Shown here piece after piece: positions 43,010 through 52,547 of a DNA stretch of 64,000 nucleotides. The DNA is from Gonatopus flavifemur (taxonomy: Eukaryota > Arthropoda > Insecta > Hymenoptera > Dryinidae). The notes beneath the pieces were generated by a model. That model saw nothing but the letters and a program-made list of their open reading frames with translations. It made no database searches and was not told the origin of the DNA. Made by a program: the position numbers and the translations under genes. Numbering within the stretch: the stretch's first letter is position 1; the number at the start of each line of letters is the position of its first letter. The stretch spans positions 558,001-622,000 of the forward strand of contig JAFFJZ010000052.1 of assembly GCA_018340375.1 (NCBI GenBank), given 5' to 3'.

Positions 43010-43425
43010 CAATGTCTTGCAGATACATTTAAGATATCTTCACTGAGATATCTTTGAGGTGTGTCATGAAGATATCTTGAAGATAACTTTAAGAAATGAA
43101 ATTAGGATGTCGAATTTGAGGTGGATACAAAAAGTCTTGAAGACATCTTGATTGAGATATCTTTGGGATACATTTCAAAGATCTCTTTTGGATGTCTTGA
43201 AGTTATGACATCTAGATATCTTCCATGAGGAAATTTTGGAGAAATTCCTTTTGTGAAATGCGGGTTCTGTATGGCGTTGGATGAAATATTGAATCCATTC
43301 CTTGAAAATTCCAGACCTTTGCATGAACTACATTTTAGGAAGTTTCACACAAATGAAAATTCTACCAGTTGTGCAACGTCGAGACTATAAATGATAATAA
43401 GCTATTAAATAACAATATAGCACGT

Positions 43426-43489
43426 TAGCTGGAGCTGTTGAGACCGACCCTTTAGGAATGTGACAAGTTAAGTTGGCAGGTTCGAATCC
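43426..43489 (+). ncRNA. tRNA-like A-box/B-box module
   Basis: The B box GGTTCGAATCC at 43,479-43,489 is a perfect match. The A-box candidate TAGCTGGAGCTG at 43,426 is weaker. Spacing is 53 nt, as at 47,395 and one less than at 17,359. It lies between AGATATCTT-rich segments, mirroring the layout of the 31,307 element. Confidence 0.45.
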
Positions 43490-43756
43490 CTTCCAAGGAA
43501 TAAAAATTTCTCATACAGGAAAAGCATACCTGGAATATTTACGGACAGGGAGTACTGTAAAAATCTGGGAAGAATGTTTTTTTTTGTCAATTGGACATTA
43601 TCATTCACAGCATCTTGAATAGATGGTAAAGGGATCTTGTACCTATCTTTAAGATATCTTGGAGATGAGTTTGGGATATCTCACAGATGTCTGACATGAG
43701 GGTATGTATGATGATTTCAATTTCAGCTTGCAAAAGATTCTCAAGAGCATTCTGTA

Positions 43757-43935
43757 GACCCTAGAGTTACTAGATCTCTCTACCCAATATACTTGGAAAA
43801 GACTGAATAAAATGAAATATGATAACCAGCCAGACCTTTTTCCATACAAATATGAGGTCTGGCTGGTTGTTTTATCCCATTCAATTTAGTCCTTTTCAAG
43901 TATTTTGGGTAGAGAGATCTAGTGACTCTAGGGTC
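43757..43935. mobile_element. Palindromic MITE GACCCTAGAGT, 179 bp
   Basis: Arms of about 80 bp (GACCCTAGAGTTACTAGATC ... its complement) meet at the short palindromic core AACCAGCCAGACC/GGTCTGGCTGGTT. One arm's sequence also appears in the loop of the 22,421-23,996 foldback. Confidence 0.8.
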
Positions 43936-43990
43936 CACGGAATGCCCCTAAGAGATATCTCAAAAGACATCTTCAAGTTATCTAATTATA

Positions 43991-44300
43991 TTACATATAA
44001 CTTGAAATAAATGACATACAGTCATTCCAAAATCTTTGATTTTTTGGACCGACATAAATTGCGTACGTGCTATGTATTACGCAGTATCACTGTCCTCTTA
44101 GAGAGGAAGAAGCGATCAGGTGTCAACCCTACAAACGTCGTGGTATTCACTTGAATACCTCGTTTGTCGGTACACTGTGACTGGCGAGAAGTGTGCAGTT
44201 ACTATGAAAATTCAATCTAGATGCCCCTACGGAACACTACCTAATTATAATTAGCATCATAGATTGAATTATTGTCAAAATTCAAACAATCAGATAACAC
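43991..44300. other. No supported feature
   Basis: Sequence of mixed composition with no termini or coding signal. Confidence 0.4.
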
Positions 44301-44574
44301 AGGCCAACAAAATTTTGCAAATTCTAGTAACAGAAACTAGTACACACTTTTCCGAAGCATTTTGGTGCGCTGAATCCGAATCTGGCTGCAGAATTGTTCC
44401 ATCGCGTCAGGTTTCAGAGATATTTCTAGTTAAAAGTGTGAAAAACACTGTTTTTCGACATATTTGAGGTTACTGCAAGTCAAGAGGTAATTTTTTCTCA
44501 CAAGACTAGTAGGTGACTCTCATAGTATGACCCATTCTCTTTCAAGTGCCGTTGAGTTCGCTCGAATATCTTTT

Positions 44575-44670
44575 TTTTTTATTGAGATACAATTTAAAAA
44601 TTGTGTTTCAACATATTTACTGAATACATGAACACAAATTTCAAATTGTTGTATCTCAATGAAAAGGAAA
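44575..44670. repeat. Hairpin module TTGAGATAC (one of at least four)
   Basis: Inverted arms around 'catatttactgaatacatg' with TTGAGATACAA-like ends. Related hairpins occur at about 49,724-49,805, 50,417-50,505 and 50,780-50,870. Each is followed by 'agatatttgagcaaactcaacg'-type sequence. Confidence 0.75.
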
Positions 44671-45265
44671 AGATATTTGAGCAAACTCAACGGCATTTGG
44701 AGGAGAATGGCTTATACTTTCAGATGCAGTTACTGGTTTTGTGAAAAAAAATCACTTCTTGGTTTTATGTACTGTCTAGCGTGTCTAAAAACAGTGTTTC
44801 TCCGATTTTTAGGTTGAAATTCAGGTTAAAATATCTCAAAAACCTGGAATGTCACAAAACTAGTAGGTGTACCCCAAAGTATAACTCATTCTCTTCCAAA
44901 TGTCGTTGAGTTTGGTGGAATATCTTTTTTTTACTACGTTTTTATTAACTCGCTTTTGGTGTTTGTCCGATCGTTGTTTGCCATCGATTTTACACTAACT
45001 TCCTGATGAGATAGAGACTTGAAATTTGAAACCTAGTTCAGAACTGCATGACAATACAATCATATGCAGTAATAATTGAGATTCGAAAACACAAAACATT
45101 CAAATGAGAAAAATCAAAAATTTCATTGAAAAGACGGATGAAAGGTGGGGATAAGCGCTCGGCCGGTAGACGGGTGGGTCGGTCGATGCGACGAATGAAT
45201 ACATAAACGGGCGAGAATGGCCGAGAACCGAGGTATTTGAATTTTTCGCACCGCGATACTCAACT

Positions 45266-45335
45266 TATATAATAACCGCGAGGAGGTGGTGTATTCTTTC
45301 AGTTCCTCTCAATCGGTGATATTCTGTCGTTCAAG
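45266..45335 (+). promoter_or_regulatory. Candidate core promoter and untranslated first exon
   Basis: TATATAATA at 45,266-45,274 is followed by the arthropod initiator consensus TCAGT at 45,299-45,303, so the A at 45,301 lies 33-35 nt downstream. A strong donor, CAAG|GTAAGC, follows at 45,335/45,336, giving a 35-nt exon 1 without ATG. The upstream 130 bp are more GC-rich than the surroundings. No downstream exon was found within the next kilobases, where the Helitron remnant sits; the acceptor may be displaced or beyond it. Transcription is inferred from motifs only. Confidence 0.45.
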
Positions 45336-45934
45336 GTAAGCAAATCATTTATATTATTATTGATATTGGGAACGTGTCACGTATACCATACGATTGATGA
45401 AAAAGAATTCAATCGATATCGAGTTCCGTTGATGTGCGTTGACAGCTGGACAATAGAAAAAGTTAATTGTGATGACATTCATAGAAAATAACAGAAATTC
45501 TCAATTGTCAGTCATGGTTTCGAATAAAATTTACTTATGCATAGATTCGAAGATATAAATAATAAACCGTTTATAGTTGAACAATGAAAAAAAAATAATT
45601 GTAATTGTTCATTTTCTCTTGTGTTGGTTTTTACTGTGCGTTTGTGTATTCATGTTCTAATTTCATCCATAGATTCGAAAATATAAATAATATACCGTTG
45701 ACAGTTGAACAATGAAAACAAAATAATTTTGATTGTTTACTTTCTCTCGTGTTCGTTTTTACTGTGCGTTTATGTATTCATGTTCTAATTTTTTTTGTAT
45801 CTTATTTACTCGCATTCTGTTTTTACTACATTTGTCAATCAATTTGTGATCACGTGGGTTGGAAATAAAGTCTTCATGTACGACGTAATAATAAAATGAA
45901 ATTTGAAAAAAATGTAAACATTACAATACTAATG

Positions 45935-46059
45935 AGGGATCGTCCATAGATTACGTCACACATTTGTTTCATTCTTTGTCACACCAACTTCAGACATGAT
46001 GATGAGGGAGATAAAGAAACTAGTATTGAACAGCGTGGAGTAATACATGGACGATCACT
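45935..46059. mobile_element. AGGGATCGTCCAT MITE, copy 2
   Basis: Same ends as 42,654-42,779 but more diverged, with the 'cttcagacatgatgatga' interior in the opposite orientation. It lies in the presumed first intron after the 45,301 exon. Confidence 0.75.
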
Positions 46060-46703
46060 AACAAATTATAATTAATCAAAATATATAGCACTCATCACAA
46101 TCGCGTTGTTGCGGCATAGCCAGAAATCTAATAATGAATAAACATAGGACCAACGTATTTCAGATTGAAAAATGAGGTGCGTGAGTGAAAGAGAGCGGAA
46201 GAAAAAAATAAATAAAAAAATGACAATCGAGCTAAAACGTGATGGTCGGTTTGTGACAATACCTACGAAGGTCAAAGAGACAACCACGCAATGCAAGCGA
46301 CGCTTAGAGAAGAAAAGCCATAAACGACAAAAGAAGTTTCAACAGGAGAGGGGAGCAGATAAGTCTGCAAAATTAGCTAAACGGCGTGAACTAACTAAAC
46401 AAATTCCCGAACAGCAACGGAATGCTGAACGTGCAAATGGCAGGAAAAGGAAGACTCAAGTAAGAGCAAATGAAACAGCTGATGAGAAGATCTCTCGTCT
46501 TGAAAGTCAAGGAGCACGGCAAGCTCAATCGAGAGCAACCGAGACACCCGAATCGCATATTTCCAAACTGGAATCACGTCGATCGAGATACTCTGAATTA
46601 AAAGCTAAAAAGACAAATCAAGAACATGAAACGGATTTTCATTCAACCATAAATACTTTTTGCGACAAGTGTTGTGATGTTTGCCAGAAGAAATGCTACC
46701 CTA

Positions 46704-47805
46704 CACTGTAAAAAAAAACTGGAAATTTACTGTGCAACTGGACTGGAAATTTCCAGTGCTAGTACTGGAATATGGATATTCCAGTACATGTACAGAGATT
46801 TTGTTGTTACGTTACTGAAAATTTACCAAGCATAACTGAAAATTTAGTCATTGTACTGGAATTTTCAAGTTTGAGATGATGTCCTGAAATTTTGCCATGA
46901 TTTCGCGAAAATTTTACCGGCTCGTACTACAATTTTATAGTTCTTGTGCACCAAAAAAAAATATTCCCTCAAAAAGGACTTGAGAAAAAATTTGGAATTT
47001 AGAAAAAAAACCTAATCGTTGGTATACTGGAATTATACAGGTTTCTAACTGCAATTCTCAGGTTTTGTGATGGAATTTTCCAGTTACTATGCAATTGAAT
47101 TATACAGGTTTTGAACTGCAATTTTCAGGTCGTGTGATGGAATTTTCCAGTTGCTATGCAACGGAATTTAATCACTGTTGCACTGAAATTTTCCACTTCT
47201 ATTGGACTTCGTCATTTCTGGCAGGAAAAATTTCAAGTCTTTATATTAAAAATTTCCTGATTGAGATTTTGAATAATAATTGTAATTGTAGCCAATGAAA
47301 TTGATATATGAGGTTTTTCCAAGACTTATCCTCTTGTGTTCTAGATATGAAGCATATGTAGTAACCCAAGCTGGCCTTCCAACACGTCGCGCTATAGCTC
47401 ATCGGTTAGGTCTTAGGTTTCAGTTGGTAGGCAGGTAGAAAAGTGTGGGTTCAAATCCTGTTAGGTAGACATGAGTTTCTGTCCATCCAAATGAACGATC
47501 AAAAGTTTCTCAATCATCTTGGAACACAAGGACCCTGCAAAATCACTTTGCGTGAGCAATTTTTTTTCAATTTTCATGGATATTTTCAGCATTAATTTTC
47601 CAGTACATGTCCTGGAAAAGTCCAGCTCGTGTACTGAAAAATTCCAGTACCGAGGCTCAGAAAATTTCCAGTTTTGATGCGGGAATTCCATAACGTTTGC
47701 ACTGAATTTTTGCAGTACAAATGTGCTGAAATTTTCCGGTACATGTACAGGTTAATGACTTCCAGTACATGTACTGGAATTTTCCGGTGAAATTTTTTTA
47801 CAGTG
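46704..47805. mobile_element. TA-flanked TIR element, CACTGTAAAAAAA ends, 1102 bp
   Basis: TA stands at 46,702-46,703 and 47,806-47,807. Ends are CACTGTAAAAAAAA and TTTTTTTACAGTG. The flanks CCC-TA/TA-ATCAG join into an open reading frame, confirming the limits. The interior is filled with TACTGGAATTTTCCAGTAC-like palindromic words and a tRNA-like module at 47,395-47,458. No transposase. Confidence 0.9.
47395..47458 (+). ncRNA. tRNA-like A-box/B-box module inside a TIR element
   Basis: A-box-like TAGCTCATCGG at 47,395 and perfect B box GGTTCAAATCC at 47,448, 53 nt apart, followed by TGTTAGGTAG. The following GTTAGG is shared with the module at 17,359-17,423. A complete tRNA fold was not seen. 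Likely SINE-derived; could supply an internal RNA polymerase III promoter. Confidence 0.55.
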
Positions 47806-48420
47806 TAATCAGATAGTGAAATATCGTTTGATCTCGCCAAAGCCATATTTACCACAGGAACTTATCACTAAAAATGATTTGCTCCTTCGCCATCGATGCA
47901 ATACGCACTTGAAGAGCTCGGGGAATTATGCTCCATCAAAGGCATATTGGAATAACTTGCTTCCAGGTGAAATTCCTGGTGAAATTGCATCACTAACTGA
48001 ACCAGAACGACATCTACTTCAGCGCATCATTCCGTATGTCAAAGTGATCAAATTCCCAGGTAGGTTTGGTCAATACGATTTCAAAGGACATGCAACATTA
48101 TTTGCTCTGGATATTTTTGAAATCAGCAAAAAACTGCCTGAAATGCTTCCTCGATCGAGCACAGATGTAGGAATTGTTATAGTGGTTGAAACGCTGGAGA
48201 ATTTGAACATATCTAGAGATTATAGCATTTCACCGGATCGTGTCTACAAGGCACTGGACAGGCATACGTTGCATTAAGTCGTGGCAGATCATTAGATGGA
48301 TTAAGGATAGAGGAGTTCGATTTTTCAACACTCACCGGCAAGACACCGTGTAATGAACATGCGATGGAGGAGATGGAGAGAATGCGACAATTAAGAGCTC
48401 CATCACCTTTACCATTATGA

Positions 48421-48679
48421 AGAATCTGGCATTGATTTTCACTACGTTTTTGTGATATTGAAAGAAAATAAAATTTATCTCGCTTGATTCTTTACTTTAT
48501 TTTCCAGGAAAATTCATAATTTTACAGGTTTATATATTTTATTGGTGGATTCGTATAACAATTTTCTATTTCAGATATGATGAGGTGAATAGAAACTAAA
48601 AAAATCTTTGTACATGTCTTTGTCATGATCTCAATTACAAAATTTTACACATTCAAGATTAAGAAGAATAAAATAATTG
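48421..48679. other. AT-rich tail after the Helitron remnant
   Basis: No Helitron-type 3' hairpin with CTRR end was identified. AT-rich and unassigned. Confidence 0.4.
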
Positions 48680-49720
48680 AATGAATAAAAAAAAATTTTT
48701 TTTCAAAAACTATGTCTTTCAATAAAAAAATAATTTAAAAAAAAACATGATTACGAAAAAAAAATAATTGAAAAAACATAATCACAAAAAAGTAATTGAA
48801 AAATAATAATTGACAAGAGTAATGAAAAAAAAAAGAATTAAAAAAATACTTCGAGCAAAAGCACTTTCTCGAAACGAACTAAAAAGTATCAAATAATTTA
48901 TCCAAGCTCCTTACCATATTGTTGATCTCATACAGATTCCTAATCCCATAAAATATCCAGAAAAAATATTTAATCTCATACAGATTCATAATCCCATAAA
49001 ATATACAGAAGAAATATTTAATCTCATACAGATCCCTCATGACATAAAATATCAAGAAAATTTGAGATTGTGAATTTGAATAGCTATAGAAATACTCGTA
49101 AGATTCAAATTCACAACCTCAAATTTTCTTGATATTTTATGTCATTAGGGATCTGTATGAGATTAAATATTTCTTCTGGATATTTTATGGGATTAGGAAT
49201 CTGTATGAGATTGAAGATCTTCTCTGGATATTTTATGGGATTAGGAATCTGTATGAGATCAACAATATGGTAAGGAGCTTGGAAAAATTATTTTTCACTT
49301 TTCAGTTCGTTTTGAAAAAGTATTTTTTCTCGAATTATTTTCGTCTTGAATCTTACGAGTATTTCTATAGCTATTGAAATTCACAATCTCAAATTTTCTG
49401 CACATTTTATGTCATTAGGGATCTGTATGAGATTAAATATTTCTTCTGGATATTTTATGGGATTAGGAATCTGTATGAGATTGAATATTTTTTCTGGATA
49501 TTCTATGTGATTAGGAATCTGCATGAGATCAACAATATGGTAAGGAGCTTGGATAAATTATTTTCCACTTTTCAGTTCGTTTTGAAAAAGTACTTTTTCT
49601 CGAATTATTTTTTTAATTCTTTCTTTTCATTACTTTTTTTAATTATCATTTCTTAATTACTTTTTTGTGATTATGTTTTTTCAATTATTTTTTTTTGTAA
49701 TCATGTTTTTTTTTCATTGA
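48680..49720. repeat. AT-rich foldback with ~50-bp GGAATCTGTATGAGATTA units
   Basis: The left arm (48,680-49,070) is inverted relative to 49,110-49,330 and again to 49,375-49,720, so one arm type is present three times. The core of each arm is a tandem of 'ggaatctgtatgagatt..atattt.ttctggatattttatgggatta'-type units (spaced here). The outer part is a run of 'aattatttttt' words. Short frames with repeated RNLYEIE come from this repeat and are not genes. Confidence 0.8.
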
Positions 49721-49913
49721 GATAGGGCAATTTGAAATTTGGATGTTCATGTATTCAGTCAATAGGTGAACACCCAAGTTCCAAATTGTCGTATCTCAAT
49801 GAGAAACACAGATATTTGAGCAAACTCAACGGCATTTGAAAGAGAATGACTTCTAATTTGAGGTACATCCACTATTTTTGTGAAAAGAGATCAACTTTTG
49901 ATCCTATATAGAT

Positions 49914-50290
49914 CCCTTGTGAAAATATTTTTACGCCAAATTACGCCAAAAACTACGCCCGAATACTGAATTTCGGACACTTCCGTGAAAAAACGTAGAA
50001 AATTCTACGCACTCCTACGTCAAAGTACGCCAATCTATGATCAAGAATTTTACCCGTATACTGTGGCGTAAGAAGGTGAAGAAATACGTAGAATGGCATA
50101 AACTCTCGGACGTTGTACGCCAAATTCACATATTTCTACTTCTCTGCTTCAATTTCGCGTATTTTCGGCAAAATATTCATATTTCTGTCTATGCCCAATT
50201 ACGTAAAACTATGCCAAGCTGTGGGACGTAGATTGACGTGATATTTCGTAGTTTTTAGCGTAATTTGGCGTAGAAATATTTTCACAAGGG
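49914..50290. mobile_element. TIR element CCCTTGTGAAAATATTT, 377 bp
   Basis: Inverted ends CCCTTGTGAAAATATTTTTA and the complement agree over ~24 bp. The interior is rich in TACGCCAAA/ACTACGCC words. Flanked by 'agat' and 'atgt', compatible with a 2-bp AT duplication. It interrupts a TIR unit whose undisturbed form is seen near 44,470 and 50,940. Confidence 0.75.
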
Positions 50291-51140
50291 ATGTCACCTC
50301 AAATATGTCGAAGAAAAGTGTTTTCAGATTTTCAGGTTGAAATTTAGATTGAAATATCGGTCCCAAAGAATCAGTCATTCTGTTCCAAACGCTGTTGAGT
50401 TTGCTCGAAAATTTTTTTCTATTGAGATACGACAATTTGAAATTTGGGTGTTCACCTATTCACTGAATACATGGACATCCAAACTTCAAATTGTGGTATC
50501 TCCATGGAGACAAAAGATATTTCAACAAACTCCAGGACATTTGGAAGAGAATGAGTCATACTTTGGGGTAGCACACTAGTTTTGTGACATTCCAGGTTTT
50601 TGAAATATTTTAACCTGATTTTCAACCTAAAAATCTGAGAAACACTGTTTTTCGACATGCTTGAACTGACATAAAACCGAGGAGTGATTTTTTTTCCACG
50701 AAACCAGTGAATGCATCTGAAAGTGAAAGTCATTACCTTCAGATGCCGTCAAGTTTGCTCGAATATCTTTTTTTTTTCATTGAGATACAACAATTTGAAA
50801 TTTGTGTTCATGTATTCAGTAAATATGTTGGAACACGATTTTCAAATTGTCGTATCTCAATGAAAAAAAAAGATATTTGGGCAAACTTAACTGCACATGA
50901 GGTAGAATGGGTCATACTATAAGAGTCACCTACTAGTTTTGTGAGAAAAATTACCTCTTGACTTGCAGTAACCTCAAATATGTTGAAGAACAGTGTTTTT
51001 TACACTTTTAAGTGGAAATATCTCTGAAACCTGACGTGATGAAACAATTCTACAGCCAGATTCGGATTCAGCGCACCAAAATGCTTCGGAAAAGTGTATA
51101 CTGGTTTCTGTTACTGAAATTCGCAAAATTTTGTTGGCCT

Positions 51141-52040
51141 CATCATCATCATGAAGTAACCTGTCTTATGACTGGTTTGATGGAATCCTCCAACCCTGTC
51201 TATTATCCGCTAACCGTTTAATTTCTGCATATCTACGACGGCCCTTATCTTGTATAATTTGCTCCATATAACTTATGTAGGTCCACCTTCTCGAGTTTTA
51301 CGATTCATTTTCCTTCCAATATTGTTTTCAATAAGCTATCATGCCTTAATGTGTGTCCTATCACATTACTTCTTCTTCTCACGATCTGTCTCAAAAGACT
51401 TCTTTTTTCATTTACCTACTCAAGTACTTCTTCATTTTTCACTCTCTCTATCCACTTGACTCTAAGCATCCTTCTATAACACCACATTTCGGAAGCTTCA
51501 AGCCTTCGTTGGTCCGTTTTCCCAATTGTCCAAGTTTCGCAACCATATAATGCTGTGCTTCAAACGTAACTCTTCAAGAATGTCTTCCTTACTACACAGC
51601 TAATATTCTTCGAACACAGTAACTGTTTCTTTGGTGGAAAACCTGTTTTTCTTGTGCTATTCTTGCTCTTATATCTCTTCCGCTTTTACCGTTTTCTGTA
51701 ATTAGGCTTCCTAGACATTCAAATTCTTTTACTTGCTGAATTGTCTCTGCATTTATTTCGATTTTCGTTCTTCTTGATGTTTTCGCTATTGTACAAATCA
51801 TGAATTTTGTTTTATCCTTATTTATATTCATACAATAGTTTTCTAGTAATATTGTTTTCATCGTGTTGGGAGTATTTTCTAACTCAGCACCACTCGTAGG
51901 TAATATAGTTATGTCATCCGCAAATCTCAACCTGCTTACATTTTCACCTTGAATCTGTAATTTCAATTGCACTTACTCCTTCACTTCGTTCATCGCTTCT
52001 TCTATATACAAATGGAAAATCAATGGCGACACTTGCCCGA
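51141..52040 (-). pseudogene. RTE-like LINE, 5'-truncated copy 2
   Basis: Minus-strand remnant of the same family as 34,606-37,231. It starts at SPLIFHLYIEEAMNEV, has a stop after that, then LRFADDITIL with the catalytic FADD, NINKDKTKFM and LGSLITENGK. A frameshift follows near 51,610, then SYVWSTALYGCETWT and EMWCYRRML. It retains the family 3' end: RRYAEIKRL continues to a stop, followed by a GATGATGATG tail at about 51,141-51,155. It gives the C-terminus and tail missing from copy 1. The tail abuts the right inverted end of the 44,301-51,140 element. Confidence 0.85.
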
Positions 52041-52217
52041 ATCCTGGTTATCAAGAGGATACGAGATTATCGACCAAGCACAGTTTTCTCAAGCAAATTA
52101 CATTATTCAGGTCACCGAAAAGCCTGAATTTTGAGTTTTGAAAAAAAATTGCAGAAAAAATTATCCAATCCGAACTCTCTAAAATTTCAATCAATTCTCA
52201 TCCTCCACACGAGTGTA
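52041..52217. other. No supported feature
   Basis: Short spacer between the LINE fragment and the next MITE. Confidence 0.4.
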
Positions 52218-52455
52218 CACGGAGAAAAATTAACGAGTATATTTTACTCCATACAGTTAGGCAACATTTCTTGGTCCGACTTACGGCATTTCTAGTATAG
52301 CTCACTCCTCACAAACTAAACCTTTCTTGTAAATTGGTAAAGAATACCCCAATGGAGTCAGTTCTACTCCGAAAATAGTCATCCATATACTGACTGGACG
52401 CTGAAGTAAGAGCTACCGCGATTGGAGTAGCAGTCACTCCTCATTTTTCGTCGTG
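52218..52455. mobile_element. CACGGAGAAAAAT MITE, diverged
   Basis: The left end CACGGAGAAAAATTAACGAG follows TA. The right end, read inward, is CACGACGAAAAATGAGGAGT. ACTCC/GGAGT words recur internally. It is related to the TA-flanked group at 27,957 and 29,705. Confidence 0.6.
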
Positions 52456-52547
52456 CAAATTCGCACCGTTGAAAATTTTTGAAACCACAGCAGAAAAGTG
52501 CCTTCCTGGAAAATAACAGGGTTCACTATTCAATATAGCAACACCCA

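Larger units (their letters stand above)
43010..43990. repeat. AGATATCTT-word region with nested insertions
   Basis: Positions 43,010-43,215, 43,640-43,700 and 43,955-43,985 carry the same AGATATCTT/GACATCTT words as the ends of the 31,307-33,337 element, so this is probably a second, disrupted member. A tRNA-like module lies at 43,426-43,489 and a palindromic MITE at 43,757-43,935. Outer limits are uncertain. Confidence 0.6.
46172..48420 (+). pseudogene. Internally deleted Helitron-type protein remnant
   Basis: Three parts in order. (1) 46,172-46,702: basic, Arg/Lys-rich protein with repeated ISRLESQGARQ/ISKLESRRSRY units, then FCDKCCDVCQKKCYP. (2) 47,808-48,252: continues with NQIVKYRLISP and LLPGEIPGEI, LTEPERHLLQRIIPYVKVIK, which resembles the DUF6570-type region ahead of the Rep domain in Helitron proteins. 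(3) 48,253-48,420: TGQAYVALSRGRSLDGL, the motif VI end of a Pif1-like helicase, then TGKTPCNEH and a stop at 48,418. Rep HUH motifs and helicase motifs I-V are missing, and parts 2 and 3 join out of frame. A 1102-bp MITE separates parts 1 and 2; removing it restores an in-frame CYPNQIV. Helitron origin is inferred from the domain order. Confidence 0.7.
44301..51140. mobile_element. Large element with long inverted ends (6.8 kb)
   Basis: The left end (44,301-44,940) pairs with the right end (about 50,290-51,140). The outermost ~95 bp are near-identical, from AGGCCAACAAAATTTTG through CGAATCTGGCTG. Inside each end are repeated segments with 'actagtaggtg', 'cgttgagtt' and hairpins starting TTGAGATAC. 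The interior holds a candidate promoter (45,266), a Helitron remnant (46,172-48,420), an AT-rich foldback (48,680-49,720) and a MITE (49,914-50,290). No target duplication is evident. The enzyme that would mobilise it is not encoded here. Confidence 0.7.

Noticed and set aside
47386..47470. A genuine tRNA gene
   Set aside because: Only A and B boxes are convincing; no complete acceptor and anticodon stems could be formed and box spacing is too wide.
49129..49377. Protein with repeated RNLYEIE units
   Set aside because: It is the translation of the ~50-bp AT-rich repeat in the 48,680-49,720 foldback.
48900..49600. CRISPR-like array of regular repeats
   Set aside because: Units are contiguous, diverged and palindromic, without unique spacers, in eukaryotic DNA.
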